From the NCBI RefSeq assembly GCF_009754915.1, contig NZ_WPIK01000004.1, forward strand, positions 186,001 through 250,000: a stretch of DNA of 64,000 nt, in the 5' to 3' direction. The position numbers were made by a program, and so were the translations under genes. Every line of letters starts with the position of its first letter. Positions within the stretch are counted from its first letter, which is position 1. This document shows, in pieces, positions 9,950 through 18,957 of the stretch. Source of the stretch: Mucilaginibacter arboris. GTDB lineage: Bacteria; Bacteroidota; Bacteroidia; Sphingobacteriales; Sphingobacteriaceae. The notes below the pieces were generated by a model. That model had not been told where the DNA came from. It saw only the letters and a list, made by a program, of their open reading frames with translations, and did not search any database.

Positions 9950-10835
9950 TCCTTTGGTTCATATAATGCCATTCTTCAGCAAGACCGCTATCGAAATCTG
10001 TTTCAGATAGTAATAAATATTGTTTCATTTTACTATTATCAAATATAAGGCTTCGCCCAACAGTAGTGGTGGCTATGGTTTCAATATTAATAACCTTACC
10101 ACTTATATTAATCAATTTGTTTACTAAATCGGCAATGGAGATTGCATTACTACTTACTAAATTAACCGGTCCAATATCTTCATTTAAATTTAAAGCGTTT
10201 AATATGCACTTAATTATATCCTTGATATAAATAAAGGCCCTAAGTTCTTTTCCACTACCCCAAATTTGTACCGGCTCATTTTTAATTATTTTTTTAATAG
10301 TAACTGGTACTATCTTTTGATATACCTCTTCGCCTGGACCGTACACATGTCCAACACGAAGAATCTGACACATTTTGTTCTTATCGTTTGCCCAGGAGGC
10401 TATCAACTTTTCGCTGTATAACTTTGAAAAACCATATAATGAAATTGGTTCTATAAGTGATGATTCTGAAATCAGATCAGCCTTACCATACACATCCAAT
10501 GTACTTAAATAAATTACCTTTTTTAAATTAGGTAAGTCAGTGTCTAATAATTTTTCCGTATTGTAAATATTTTCATTACATCTTTTCCAATCATTAGATT
10601 GTGAAGCATTTTTTGGTGTATATGCACCAGCATGAATAATTATATTAATTGAATTAGCATAACCACTTTCACTAAAGTAGCTTCTTTCGAACTGATAATT
10701 ATTGTGTAATAAATATTTACAACCAGATATTGGATTTGATGTTAATGCTAAAACATTATCAATTCCATACATTGCAATAAGTGCAGAAAGTAAATGTTGG
10801 CCAATAAAACCGGAAGCCCCAGTCAATAATATCAT
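9930..10835 (-). CDS. NAD-dependent epimerase/reductase, extended SDR
   Basis: 301 residues. Residues 1-20 read MILLTGASGFIGQHLLSALI, a Rossmann TGASGFIG motif; STLDVYG and the catalytic SLYGFSKLYSEKL (YxxxK) follow, then LRVGHVYGPGEEVYQK, WGSGKELRAFIYIKDII and a variable substrate domain. The HVYGPGE and GSGKELRAFIYIKD segments are reminiscent of the sugar-nucleotide 4-reductases/epimerases that finish CDP-3,6-dideoxyhexoses (RfbJ/RfbS type) and of similar dTDP-sugar enzymes. It could thus finish the rfbFGH pathway at 16.5-20.8 kb or act on the dTDP-amino sugar. The choice cannot be made from sequence. Confidence 0.78.
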   Translation of the reverse strand: MILLTGASGFIGQHLLSALIAMYGIDNVLALTSNPISGCKYLLHNNYQFERSYFSESGYANSINIIIHAGAYTPKNASQSNDWKRCNENIYNTEKLLDTDLPNLKKVIYLSTLDVYGKADLISESSLIEPISLYGFSKLYSEKLIASWANDKNKMCQILRVGHVYGPGEEVYQKIVPVTIKKIIKNEPVQIWGSGKELRAFIYIKDIIKCILNALNLNEDIGPVNLVSSNAISIADLVNKLINISGKVINIETIATTTVGRSLIFDNSKMKQYLLLSETDFDSGLAEEWHYMNQRNGKYIL

Positions 10836-11902
10836 TATATATTTTTTATCCTTTTTTCAATCTCTTCTGATTTCATCAATAACGGCTTAGTGTCCATACC
10901 TCTTAGCCATAATAACCCGTCATCTAAAGGATTAATTTTAATCTTTAGTTTCGGAAACTCTTTATACAAAGCAATGTCCTTAAAAATCTCAGGCATATTT
11001 AAACCAGCGTCTGTAAAAAATAATACAGTGGTAAAAAACCTAGAAATGTTTATTTCTGTAGGATTAGGTATTCCATCTTTATCATAAGTCATATCTACTC
11101 CAAATATTCCATGTGGCTTATTTGAAACTGCTTTAATTGTTTCTATTGAAATCCTATCAACTTCCGGGTTTGAGTACGTTTGACCAACCTTGGTAACACC
11201 TGTAACACCAGAAACTGTTCTATTCCCATGTGTCCAGCCCTTCCTTATCCTGGTTTGAGCAACCACCAATTCTCCCTCATACCAAATAGACAACCAAGTT
11301 ACTGTTTCGGGTAATAGCATTTCCGCAGCGACAAAATCTCCCCATCCATTGTATCTTTCTATCCAGCCTTTAGCAAAAACAAAATCATTGGTAGGCAAAG
11401 CACCTTTTCCTCCCCCTCCTATAGAGGATGCTCTTAACCATATATTTCCTTTTCCATTTCCCAAATCAGAAAAAGCCCTTTTTAAATCTTCTTCATCATT
11501 TATTAGATAGTTAGTTGGAACTTTTATACCTGCATCCTTACATTTCAAATAAGTTTTATATTTATGTACACAAGTATCAATTACTTCATGAGCTGGCATA
11601 AATGTTTTAACCCCACATGCATGAATTTCGTCTCTAAACTTTGAAGCATGATAAATTTCTAAATCATTTTGAAAATGAACTAAATCAGGTTTTATGGAAT
11701 TTAATAAGGATATTAATGAACTTTTATACTCATTTGAATCGGCATATGGTATATGATACTTTTCTTGGGCATTAGATAAAACTAAATCTGTGGGCTCACT
11801 TCCCATTCCTAAAATTATTTCATTTTTATTGCTTTTTAAAAGTGAATTTATTACTCCTTCAGAAGGTGCCCCACCTGCTCCTGCTATTAATATTTTTTTC
11901 AT
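10835..11902 (-). CDS. ATP-grasp ligase (carbamoyl-phosphate synthase large chain-like)
   Basis: 355 residues: an N-terminal preATP-grasp domain (MKKILIAGAGGAPSEGVINS), then an ATP-grasp core with KYKTYLKCKDAGIKVPTNYL, WLRASSIGGGGKGA (the glycine-rich phosphate loop, residues about 155-170), FVAAEMLLP and a C-terminal metal site GIFGVDMTYDKDGIPNPTEIN. Such enzymes activate a carboxylate with ATP and join it to an amine. It lies between the FdtA pair and the SDR, with 1-nt and 4-nt contacts. A reasonable inference is that it acylates the 3-amino sugar made by FdtB, in place of the missing acyltransferase. The substrate is unproven. Confidence 0.8.
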   Translation of the reverse strand: MKKILIAGAGGAPSEGVINSLLKSNKNEIILGMGSEPTDLVLSNAQEKYHIPYADSNEYKSSLISLLNSIKPDLVHFQNDLEIYHASKFRDEIHACGVKTFMPAHEVIDTCVHKYKTYLKCKDAGIKVPTNYLINDEEDLKRAFSDLGNGKGNIWLRASSIGGGGKGALPTNDFVFAKGWIERYNGWGDFVAAEMLLPETVTWLSIWYEGELVVAQTRIRKGWTHGNRTVSGVTGVTKVGQTYSNPEVDRISIETIKAVSNKPHGIFGVDMTYDKDGIPNPTEINISRFFTTVLFFTDAGLNMPEIFKDIALYKEFPKLKIKINPLDDGLLWLRGMDTKPLLMKSEEIEKRIKNI

Positions 11903-12309
11903 TTTACGTAACTTAGAAAATCTTTGTATTCCCTTATATAATCTTCTTCAGAATATTTTTCAGAAGCCAATACCAATAATACAGCACCTGAGGAGAAATT
12001 ATTTAAATCCCTCCAAATTCCTGGAGGTACATATAATCCATAGTTTGGCCTGTTTAAAGTAACTGTTTTTTTGATAATACCATCATCCAAAACTATATCA
12101 AAACTTCCGCTCGCTGCAATAATTAATTGTTGCAATTGTTTATGTGCATGTCCCCCTCTTGTTTCACCTCCGGGTACATCGTATAAATAATAAACTCTTT
12201 TTATATCAAAAGGTATTTCTACTTTACTATTTAATGGAGTAATATTGCCGGCCCGGTTATGAATTTTGGGTAATTCAATAACATTACAATTATAAATAGA
12301 TGTTTTCAC
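11899..12309 (-). CDS. fdtA: FdtA/WxcM-type dTDP-4-keto-6-deoxyglucose 3,4-ketoisomerase, copy 1
   Basis: 136-residue cupin. It carries the FdtA signature: IPFDIKRVYYLYDVPGGETRGGHAH spans residues 34-58, followed by KQLQQLIIAASGSFDIVLDDG and LYVPPGIWRDLNNFSSGAVLLVLAS. The conserved RGGHAHK supplies the active-site His. The family isomerises the 4-keto to the 3-keto sugar, the substrate of FdtB. The start codon is GTG at 12309, overlapping the TGA of the upstream paralog (GTGA), a coupled start. Its 3' end overlaps the ATP-grasp start by 4 nt. Confidence 0.86.
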   Translation of the reverse strand: MKTSIYNCNVIELPKIHNRAGNITPLNSKVEIPFDIKRVYYLYDVPGGETRGGHAHKQLQQLIIAASGSFDIVLDDGIIKKTVTLNRPNYGLYVPPGIWRDLNNFSSGAVLLVLASEKYSEEDYIREYKDFLSYVK

Positions 12310-12707
12310 TTATTTTTTTTAAAATCCACATAATTATATTCATAATCTTTTGCACTATAATTTTCGGATGCAACCACAAAAGCTAATGAGTTAGTTGAAA
12401 AGTTTTCCATGTGTCTCCAAATACCATTTGGAATATATAAACCGTAATATGACCTATTCAAAGAGAATGTCTGTTTTACATTTCCATCATCAACTATAAC
12501 ATCAAAACTACCCGAAATAGCTATTATAAATTCTTGATTCTTAAAATAAGAATGTCCTCCTCTTACCTCCCCGCCTGGAACGTCATATATCCAGTAGGCA
12601 CGTTTTATGGTAAATGGAATATGGGTATTTTCTTCTATAAATGATAGATTTCCTCTTTCATCTAAAATTTTAGGAAGTTTTATAAGTTTAAAATTAGATA
12701 ATGACAT
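12306..12707 (-). CDS. FdtA/WxcM-type ketoisomerase, copy 2
   Basis: About 133 residues from the ATG at 12707, which avoids overlap with wzz and matches the paralog's N-terminus (LSNFKLIKLPKILDERGNLS). The same FdtA core is present (IPFTIKRAYWIYDVPGGEVR, GNVKQTFSLNRSYYGLYIPN), but the active-site segment reads RGGHSYFKNQ where copy 1 has RGGHAHKQLQ, so the second His of the motif is lost. It may make a different product (3,4-ketoisomerases can differ in C4 stereochemistry) or be catalytically altered. It lies 4 nt behind wzz and directly before copy 1. Confidence 0.82.
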   Translation of the reverse strand: MSLSNFKLIKLPKILDERGNLSFIEENTHIPFTIKRAYWIYDVPGGEVRGGHSYFKNQEFIIAISGSFDVIVDDGNVKQTFSLNRSYYGLYIPNGIWRHMENFSTNSLAFVVASENYSAKDYEYNYVDFKKNK

Positions 12708-12711
12708 TTTT

Positions 12712-13773
12712 TTACTTAAGTATAATATCAAAAAATTTTCTTACTGAAATTAAGACCACAATTAGAAAACCTCCTAAAAAACCACCCAATATTACACCTT
12801 TCGATTTACTTAAACGATCAATAGGCAATGGTAATACCGGATCATCAATTACCTGTATTAGCGGTGTCTCCTGGCGTAAAGATATTTTTGAAATTTCCAG
12901 ATTTTTGACAATCTCACTATAAATTGCAGAATTTGCCTGTACATCAACCTGTTTTTTTTGCGAAGGTACACGCAATGTTTGCAGTAGTGGGTTTGCATTT
13001 GGCGCGGCATCAATAGCGGAGGCCACTCCACCTATAGAATAATTTAAAATCCTTTTTACACTGTCTGCCTGTTTCTGTAAAACCTGCACATTTTGGTAGC
13101 TTTTTTTTGTTTTCGTTTGTGTGTAAAAATCATTTACAGTTTCTACCAGTTTAATATTAAACGCCTTTGAAAACAGTTCATCACTGGTAGCAACATCAAC
13201 TTTTATGATACTTAACTTTTTATCTAATTTTTCAACATTTAATACTTTTTTGTTAAAAAGCTCTACAATGTTAGTAATGATACTGTCCTGTTTTCTGTTA
13301 AATTTTTCAGGGTTTCCATTAAAAGATATTGAAACTATATGGTCCTTTTCTTTCCATTTATTGCGTAATTTATTGTAGTCAATATACCGATCAATTAACA
13401 GTTCATTTTTACCATTTATATTTACCGGAGTTAATAAAGTTTTTTCAATCATGACCCTGGATTTATACAATTCCAGAATATTATCACCCTGAAATATCCC
13501 ACCTGCACCACCTCCGCCAATATCTATTCCCGCCATTGATGCCAAACTTGCATATTGACTTAGTCCTCCTGTCTTATTTTCTTCTAAAACAAATGTACTA
13601 GTTGCGGTATAAATTGGCTTTTTAAATATAGAATATAATAACCCTAATGCGCCACCTAAAATACCACTTAGTAGTATTATAGCCCACTTGCTTTTAATAT
13701 AATTAAAACCTGATCTTAATTTTAATATAAGTTCTTTTAATGATATTTCTTCAGAATCGTTATTCTTATCCAT
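12712..13773 (-). CDS. wzz: Wzz-like polysaccharide chain-length determinant
   Basis: 353 residues: a cytoplasmic N-terminus, TM1 at about residues 34-54 (WAIILLSGILGGALGLLYSI), a periplasmic domain of about 270 residues rich in polar helix and TM2 near the C-terminus (GVILGGFLGGFLIVVLISVR) preceded by the proline-rich VIDDPVLPLPIDRLSKSKG. This is the PCP/Wzz topology without a kinase domain. It sets repeat number together with the Wzc-like protein at 20898-23255. It starts 42 nt behind the wza stop. Confidence 0.88.
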   Translation of the reverse strand: MDKNNDSEEISLKELILKLRSGFNYIKSKWAIILLSGILGGALGLLYSIFKKPIYTATSTFVLEENKTGGLSQYASLASMAGIDIGGGGAGGIFQGDNILELYKSRVMIEKTLLTPVNINGKNELLIDRYIDYNKLRNKWKEKDHIVSISFNGNPEKFNRKQDSIITNIVELFNKKVLNVEKLDKKLSIIKVDVATSDELFSKAFNIKLVETVNDFYTQTKTKKSYQNVQVLQKQADSVKRILNYSIGGVASAIDAAPNANPLLQTLRVPSQKKQVDVQANSAIYSEIVKNLEISKISLRQETPLIQVIDDPVLPLPIDRLSKSKGVILGGFLGGFLIVVLISVRKFFDIILK

Positions 13774-13815
13774 TTAACATCTTCTTAATACTTTAAGCTT
13801 GAACATTAAGCGCTT

Positions 13816-16290
13816 TTAGTTATGTCGTAAACTAAGTATTCCTAAAATAATTGCCCCTAACGATGCCAAGCCTGTAGTAAGGCCCAGTACTGTCTGAATG
13901 GCATTTCCCACGCTTTTAGGCTTCTCAGGAACATAAATTTCGCTTCCGGGTTTAACACTTGGATGGTTGTTAAAGAAAAGTATTTTCCGTGTGCCTCGTA
14001 CAGTTCCGTTTGGATAAACTACATAAGCCCTCTTTTTCAAGGCGTTCGGCGAAAAGCCGCCTGCATTTAAAACATATCCTTTAAATGATTTTGACTGATT
14101 GTAAACTACTGCACTTGGATAAAGCACCGCTCCGTTTACACGGACAATTTGTTGCTGCTTAGGGATCCTTAAAACATCGCCATCTTCCAGCAACAAATCA
14201 ATTTTTGAACCTGGTGATTTCAAAATACTTTCGAGATCAATACCTACATAATTGTTTCTGGGTTGTACCTCGTTTGTATCAGTAGAATCTTTGTAAGCTC
14301 TTTTTAAGCGGTTCAATCGTTCGGCCCTTTCCTGTGCTATTGCTATTGTATCTGATCTGTTTTTATCAATCCCTAAGATCGCAGTATTATTCCTTTTTAA
14401 TGACCCGCCCTGAACATCCGCTGAAGCAGTCAGTCCGCCTGCACGCGCCAACAAACCAGATATTTTTTCATTTTTTGTTTCAATCGTATAAGATCCCGGA
14501 TATAACACTTCACCTTCAACTTTTACTGTTTTTTGCTTTTCATAGCCGGGCAAACTGTAAATAGAAACAATATCAAAAGGCTTCAATACAAAATTTACAC
14601 CAGCCAATTTTAACTGGCTATCTACATTAACACTAAATACTTCTGCTACTTTACTGCTCTTTGATTCCGGATCTGAATTATTTATCCTCCTGGCAACTTC
14701 AATCCGTTTAGGGCTTGCGCCTTCGGCAAATCCACCTGCTTTTAAAATCAGGTCCTCTACTTTCATATTTTCTGCAAAAGCAAAAATGCCGGGCCTCCTA
14801 ACTGAACCATTAATGGTGATCTGGTATTTATCACGAAGATCAAATATGGAAGAAATATTAACCACATCTTCCCGCTGCAAAGAAATAGTGGCTACTTTGT
14901 TTAGCACATCTTTTACATTAAAAGATATGATCTCTGTACTGTTATCCGGTTTTAACCTGGTGATCGTTCCGCGCTCTGTAAATGCGTCCTCTTTTAAACC
15001 AGCTGCATTTTCAATCAACTGCAATAAGGTTAACCCGTTTTGCAGTTCATATTCTCCAGGGCGAAATACTGCTCCGTTAATGGTAACCCTGTTTTCAAAC
15101 CGGTCAAGAATAGACTGTACGTAATATTTATCACCGCGCAAAGGTATATAATTCTTGTAATCAGCCTCCACCACATCTGTTAATTTGCGCTGCTGATCAC
15201 TAATTTGCGATACTTTTATCCGCGCGGTATAAGCACTGTCGGTAAAACCGCCTGCATAACGGATTATATCCTGCAAGCTTTCACCTGGTACAACTTCAAA
15301 TAACGCAGGGATTTTTATCTGGCCTGCCATCTCTACCCTTGTCCTGTAAGTGGGTACGCGTATAATATCCTGGTCTTGTAAAGCAATATTATCCTTTTGA
15401 TTACCTTTTACCAGGAAATCATAAACATCCAGATGCCTGATGATACGGTTATTCCTGATGATTTCAATTTGCCTTAAACTACCGTTTTCATTAGGACCGC
15501 CCGCGGCATAAAGTGCATTAAATACGGTTGCCAGAGATGGTAAAGTGTAAGTACCGGGTTTTTCTAACTGGCCGATCATGATTACCCTGATACTACGGAT
15601 ATTGCCCAGGGTTACTTGTACACTTGTGCCGCGGCCTATAGCATAATTATTAGCAGCAAGCTTGCTTTTTATCAATGAAGTAGCATTTTCGATCGTTTTG
15701 CCACCAACATTTAAAACACCTATTCCGGGAATGTTAATGTTTCCTTCGGGAGAAACATCCAGCTTCCAATTGACCAAAGAATTACCATAAACATTGATAT
15801 TAAGCTGATCGTCCGGGCCAATGATATAATTTACCGGCGTCGCCAGTTTCAGGTTAGGCTCAAACGAATTGCTTTTATTTCTGAAGAGATCAGCGCCAAA
15901 TATTTTAGGCCTTAAATTTTCGAATATATCTTTTCCAATCGCTGTTGTATCCAGGTTATCTGGTTTGTAATTCAGCCGTCGCTGGCTAACGCTGTTAGTG
16001 TCTGTTAAACTATTAGATCCTGCCTTGCTGCGCATTTCCTTAATCCGAGCTTGCAGTTTTTGTATCTGGCTATTAGACATTCCCCTGCTTTGGGCTTGCT
16101 GTAATAATTCAACATCACTTAACCCTGAGTTTTGTGCCTGCTGCATTAACTGTTTTATCTGCTGGTCAGAAAGATCATCAACGTTAACTGAAGAAATATT
16201 TTGAAGATTGGTTTGAGCTGAAGCACGGTTTACAATCCCAAAAAAAACAAAAAGGGGAAATAAAAATATAAGAAAATTAAATTTATTCAT
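13816..16290 (-). CDS. wza: Wza-like polysaccharide export outer-membrane protein with SLBB repeats
   Basis: 824 residues. A signal peptide covers residues 1-25 (FLIFLFPLFVFFGIVNRASA), then a low-complexity Q-rich helix region (QQIKQLMQQAQNSGLSDVEL), a Poly_export domain (NYIIGPDDQLNINVYG near residue 155) and about six SLBB beta-grasp repeats recognisable by V-x-GxVxxPGxY-type segments (MIGQLEKPGTYTL, INGAVFRPGEYEL, INGSVRRPGIFAF, VEGEVLYPGSYTI, VNGAVLYPSAVVY). The C-terminus is hydrophobic (LGLTTGLASLGAIILGILSL). Multi-SLBB Wza proteins of this size are usual in Bacteroidota. It forms the outer-membrane exit channel. Confidence 0.92.
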   Translation of the reverse strand: MNKFNFLIFLFPLFVFFGIVNRASAQTNLQNISSVNVDDLSDQQIKQLMQQAQNSGLSDVELLQQAQSRGMSNSQIQKLQARIKEMRSKAGSNSLTDTNSVSQRRLNYKPDNLDTTAIGKDIFENLRPKIFGADLFRNKSNSFEPNLKLATPVNYIIGPDDQLNINVYGNSLVNWKLDVSPEGNINIPGIGVLNVGGKTIENATSLIKSKLAANNYAIGRGTSVQVTLGNIRSIRVIMIGQLEKPGTYTLPSLATVFNALYAAGGPNENGSLRQIEIIRNNRIIRHLDVYDFLVKGNQKDNIALQDQDIIRVPTYRTRVEMAGQIKIPALFEVVPGESLQDIIRYAGGFTDSAYTARIKVSQISDQQRKLTDVVEADYKNYIPLRGDKYYVQSILDRFENRVTINGAVFRPGEYELQNGLTLLQLIENAAGLKEDAFTERGTITRLKPDNSTEIISFNVKDVLNKVATISLQREDVVNISSIFDLRDKYQITINGSVRRPGIFAFAENMKVEDLILKAGGFAEGASPKRIEVARRINNSDPESKSSKVAEVFSVNVDSQLKLAGVNFVLKPFDIVSIYSLPGYEKQKTVKVEGEVLYPGSYTIETKNEKISGLLARAGGLTASADVQGGSLKRNNTAILGIDKNRSDTIAIAQERAERLNRLKRAYKDSTDTNEVQPRNNYVGIDLESILKSPGSKIDLLLEDGDVLRIPKQQQIVRVNGAVLYPSAVVYNQSKSFKGYVLNAGGFSPNALKKRAYVVYPNGTVRGTRKILFFNNHPSVKPGSEIYVPEKPKSVGNAIQTVLGLTTGLASLGAIILGILSLRHN

Positions 16291-16347
16291 AAATTAAATT
16301 TATCAGAGTATTTTTTTACTACTCCAATAAGCAACATTAAATTTCTG

Positions 16348-16378
16348 CAAAAGTAAACCAAATTATCATTTTAGAAAA
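16348..16378 (-). promoter_or_regulatory. Candidate Bacteroidota promoter upstream of wza
   Basis: On the minus strand a TACTTTTG (16348-16355) matches the -7 consensus TAnnTTTG exactly, with TTTTC (16374-16378) 18 nt upstream as a weak -33 element. Transcription would begin near 16342, giving a leader of about 50 nt before the wza ATG. No Shine-Dalgarno sequence is seen, as usual in the phylum. Confidence 0.55.
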
Positions 16379-16456
16379 CTATATAAGGTTTTGTATGTGT
16401 TTCCTGTTACGGTAACCCCTAAGAAGGTTGGGTTTATGTTACATCCAGGATTTATA

Positions 16457-16544
16457 ATGCTTCTTTTATACCTATAATTTTTGTTTTTATCCTTTTTGCT
16501 ATCATGCTGTTACATTGACATTTTTTGTACGATAAAAGAAGCAT
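16457..16544. repeat. Inverted pair of the 12-mer repeat between rfbH and wza
   Basis: Exact ATGCTTCTTTTA at 16457-16468 and its complement at 16533-16544 bound an 88-bp inverted arrangement in the 273-nt rfbH-wza gap. The inner sequence is AT-rich and encodes nothing evident. Both copies carry the A-rich tail pointing inward. Confidence 0.85.
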
Positions 16545-16563
16545 GAAAAAAATTTGACCTCCT

Positions 16564-17847
16564 TTAATCCTGAATATAGGATTTTATGATAGCGTGGATA
16601 TAATCATAATGGTTTTCATTCAATCCTGGCCAAACACCCAGCCAAAAAGACTGGTTCATTATAGTATCTGTGTGAGCCAAACCACCAATAACGCGGTGTT
16701 TGATATTGGCATAGGCAGGTTGTTTTAACAGGTTACCTCCAAACAGCAACCGGGTGCCAATTTTTTGTTGTTCCAGATGTTGTACCAACATGTGCCTGTC
16801 GTTTGCATCTCCTTCTCTTAAGGTCAGTAATAAGCCGAACCAGGAAGGATCAGTGCCTGGCGTTGGCTCTGGCAGAATAAATATTTCTTCAAATTCTTTC
16901 ATGCGTTGATATAAAGCCTGATAATTTTGACGACGTTTCGCTATAAACCGATCTGCTTTATGCAACTGCGACACACCAATAGCTGCCTGCATATCCGTCA
17001 CTTTTAAATTAAAACCAATGTGCGAGTAGGTATATTTATGATCGTATCCGTAAGGCAGGTTGCCTAATTGCTGAGAAAACCTGCAACCACAGGTATTGTC
17101 TTTACCGGGTTCACAATAACAATCTCTGCCCCAATCCCGGAAGCTTTCTGCAATTTTTGCAAGTATTGGGTTATTAATTAATACTGCGCCTCCCTCACCC
17201 ATAGTAATATGATGGGCCGGGTAAAATGAAAAAGTGGAAATATCGCCGAAAGTACCGGTTTTTTGATCATGATAAGTTGCACCTAATGCATCACAGTTAT
17301 CTTCCACTACCCATAAATTGTTTTTTTTTGCAACACGCATTATTTCATCCAAATCAAACGGATTGCCTAAAGAATGCGCTATCATAATGGCTTTTGTTTT
17401 TGGAGATACGGCAAGTTCCACCTGGTCTGCTTGTACGTTATGTGTAGCAATATCCACATCCACAAAAACAGGTACTGCACTAAACTGGATAATTGGATTG
17501 ACAGTAGTAGGAAACCCTGCGGCAACCGTAATGACTTCATCGCCCGGTTTAATAGCGCGTTCGCCTAATTTTGGGGATGTTAAAGTGTAAAAAGCAACCA
17601 GATTAGCAGAAGAACCTGAATTAACCAATAATGCTTTTGGCCTATTAAAATAAGCCGCAAATTCTTTTTCAAACTGGTTGCAAAAACGTCCTGCGGTTAA
17701 CCAGCCATCTGCTACGGCTTGCATACCTAGTAACAGGTCATCCTCTTCTATAATTTTCCCGGTAACCGGGATATAATCCTTGCCAGGCTCGATCCCTCCG
17801 GAAACATTCAGTCTAAAATCTAAATTTTTAATTAGGGTATTTGCCAT
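16564..17847 (-). CDS. rfbH: CDP-4-keto-6-deoxyglucose 3-dehydrase (E1)
   Basis: 427-residue DegT-fold enzyme. In place of the PLP-binding Lys it has His in [16 protein letters not shown] (about residue 215-230), the diagnostic change of the PMP-dependent dehydrase RfbH/DdhC/AscC, and it carries Cys residues in [16 protein letters not shown] that form its 2Fe-2S cluster. It removes the C3 hydroxyl of CDP-4-keto-6-deoxyglucose using electrons from an E3 reductase, here probably 19742-20785. Its ATG overlaps the rfbG stop region by 1 nt. Full length for the family. Confidence 0.93.
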   Translation of the reverse strand: MANTLIKNLDFRLNVSGGIEPGKDYIPVTGKIIEEDDLLLGMQAVADGWLTAGRFCNQFEKEFAAYFNRPKALLVNSGSSANLVAFYTLTSPKLGERAIKPGDEVITVAAGFPTTVNPIIQFSAVPVFVDVDIATHNVQADQVELAVSPKTKAIMIAHSLGNPFDLDEIMRVAKKNNLWVVEDNCDALGATYHDQKTGTFGDISTFSFYPAHHITMGEGGAVLINNPILAKIAESFRDWGRDCYCEPGKDNTCGCRFSQQLGNLPYGYDHKYTYSHIGFNLKVTDMQAAIGVSQLHKADRFIAKRRQNYQALYQRMKEFEEIFILPEPTPGTDPSWFGLLLTLREGDANDRHMLVQHLEQQKIGTRLLFGGNLLKQPAYANIKHRVIGGLAHTDTIMNQSFWLGVWPGLNENHYDYIHAIIKSYIQD

Positions 17848-18956
17848 TACAAGTTTGTTGAATTAGAGGGATTTGATGCCCAGGATGCTTTATCCAAAGC
17901 TTTCTTTGTATAGTCCTGGATTTGCTGTATCCTGCTTTTTAAAACAGCTTCTTTGTTCTTTTCTGCCTGATAACCTTCAACTGTAAACTTCACCGTTTCA
18001 TCAAAGTTTAATACCGGTTGCCATTTTAACTGACTAACTGATTTAGATACATCCAGCTTTAAAAAATTGGCTTCATGGTGTTGGATAACATTTTCAGAAA
18101 TTGAATAATTACCAGAACCTTCCATCTGTTTAAGTTTGTCGATTAGTTCTTTTACCGGATAATTATTAGCATCAAGCGGACCAAAGTTCCAACCGCCGGC
18201 ATATTTTTTACCTTGTAAAAACAGCATGGCGCCCAGGGTTAAATAACCGCTTAAAGGTTCCAAAACATGTTGCCAAGGGCGGGTTGCATCAGGGTTACGC
18301 AAAACTAATTTTTCATCGGCATTAACAGCACGAAAATAATCAGGCACAATGCGGTCTGCTGCCCAATCGCCGCCGCCTATTACGTTTCCTGCACGGCCAG
18401 TTGCTACTGCACAAGTATTTTCTCCTGTAAAAAATGAATTGATATAGGAAGTTGTAATTAATTCGGCACAGCCTTTAGAAGCACTGTAAGGATCTTTGCC
18501 GCCCATGGGGTCATTTTCACGGTAGCCCCAAACCCACTCTTTGTTGTCATAACATTTATCACTGGTAATATTGACAGCAGCTTTTACCGATGGCGTTTGT
18601 CGTACTGCTTCAAAAAAGTTAACAACACCCATCAAATTTGTTGCAAAAGTTTCTGCAGGTTCTAAATAGGACAATAATACCAGCGGTTGCGCTGCGAGAT
18701 GAAAGGCAATGTCTGGTTTTACTTCCTGAAAATAAGCTTTTAATTTCGCTGCATTGCGTACATCACCTTCAAAATGATGAAGTTCTTTTTCTAATTTACA
18801 GGTAACAAAGTTATCCTTACTGGAATTTGGTGCTAAGGAATAGCCATACACTTCTGCCCCAAGTTCTTTTAACCAGATGGCTAACCATGACCCTTTAAAA
18901 CCCGTATGGCCGGTTAACAATACCTTTTTCCCTTGATAACAATTCCAGAAACTCAT
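17847..18956 (-). CDS. rfbG: CDP-glucose 4,6-dehydratase
   Basis: About 369 residues from the ATG at 18956. A longer frame extends upstream to 19064 but would run inside rfbF; the internal start [20 protein letters not shown] begins just before the Rossmann [11 protein letters not shown] motif and leaves a 1-nt gap after the rfbF stop. [35 protein letters not shown] and the catalytic [12 protein letters not shown] (YxxxK) are RfbG/DdhB signatures. It makes CDP-4-keto-6-deoxyglucose for RfbH. Confidence 0.93.
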   Translation of the reverse strand: MSFWNCYQGKKVLLTGHTGFKGSWLAIWLKELGAEVYGYSLAPNSSKDNFVTCKLEKELHHFEGDVRNAAKLKAYFQEVKPDIAFHLAAQPLVLLSYLEPAETFATNLMGVVNFFEAVRQTPSVKAAVNITSDKCYDNKEWVWGYRENDPMGGKDPYSASKGCAELITTSYINSFFTGENTCAVATGRAGNVIGGGDWAADRIVPDYFRAVNADEKLVLRNPDATRPWQHVLEPLSGYLTLGAMLFLQGKKYAGGWNFGPLDANNYPVKELIDKLKQMEGSGNYSISENVIQHHEANFLKLDVSKSVSQLKWQPVLNFDETVKFTVEGYQAEKNKEAVLKSRIQQIQDYTKKALDKASWASNPSNSTNL

Positions 18957-18957
18957 G

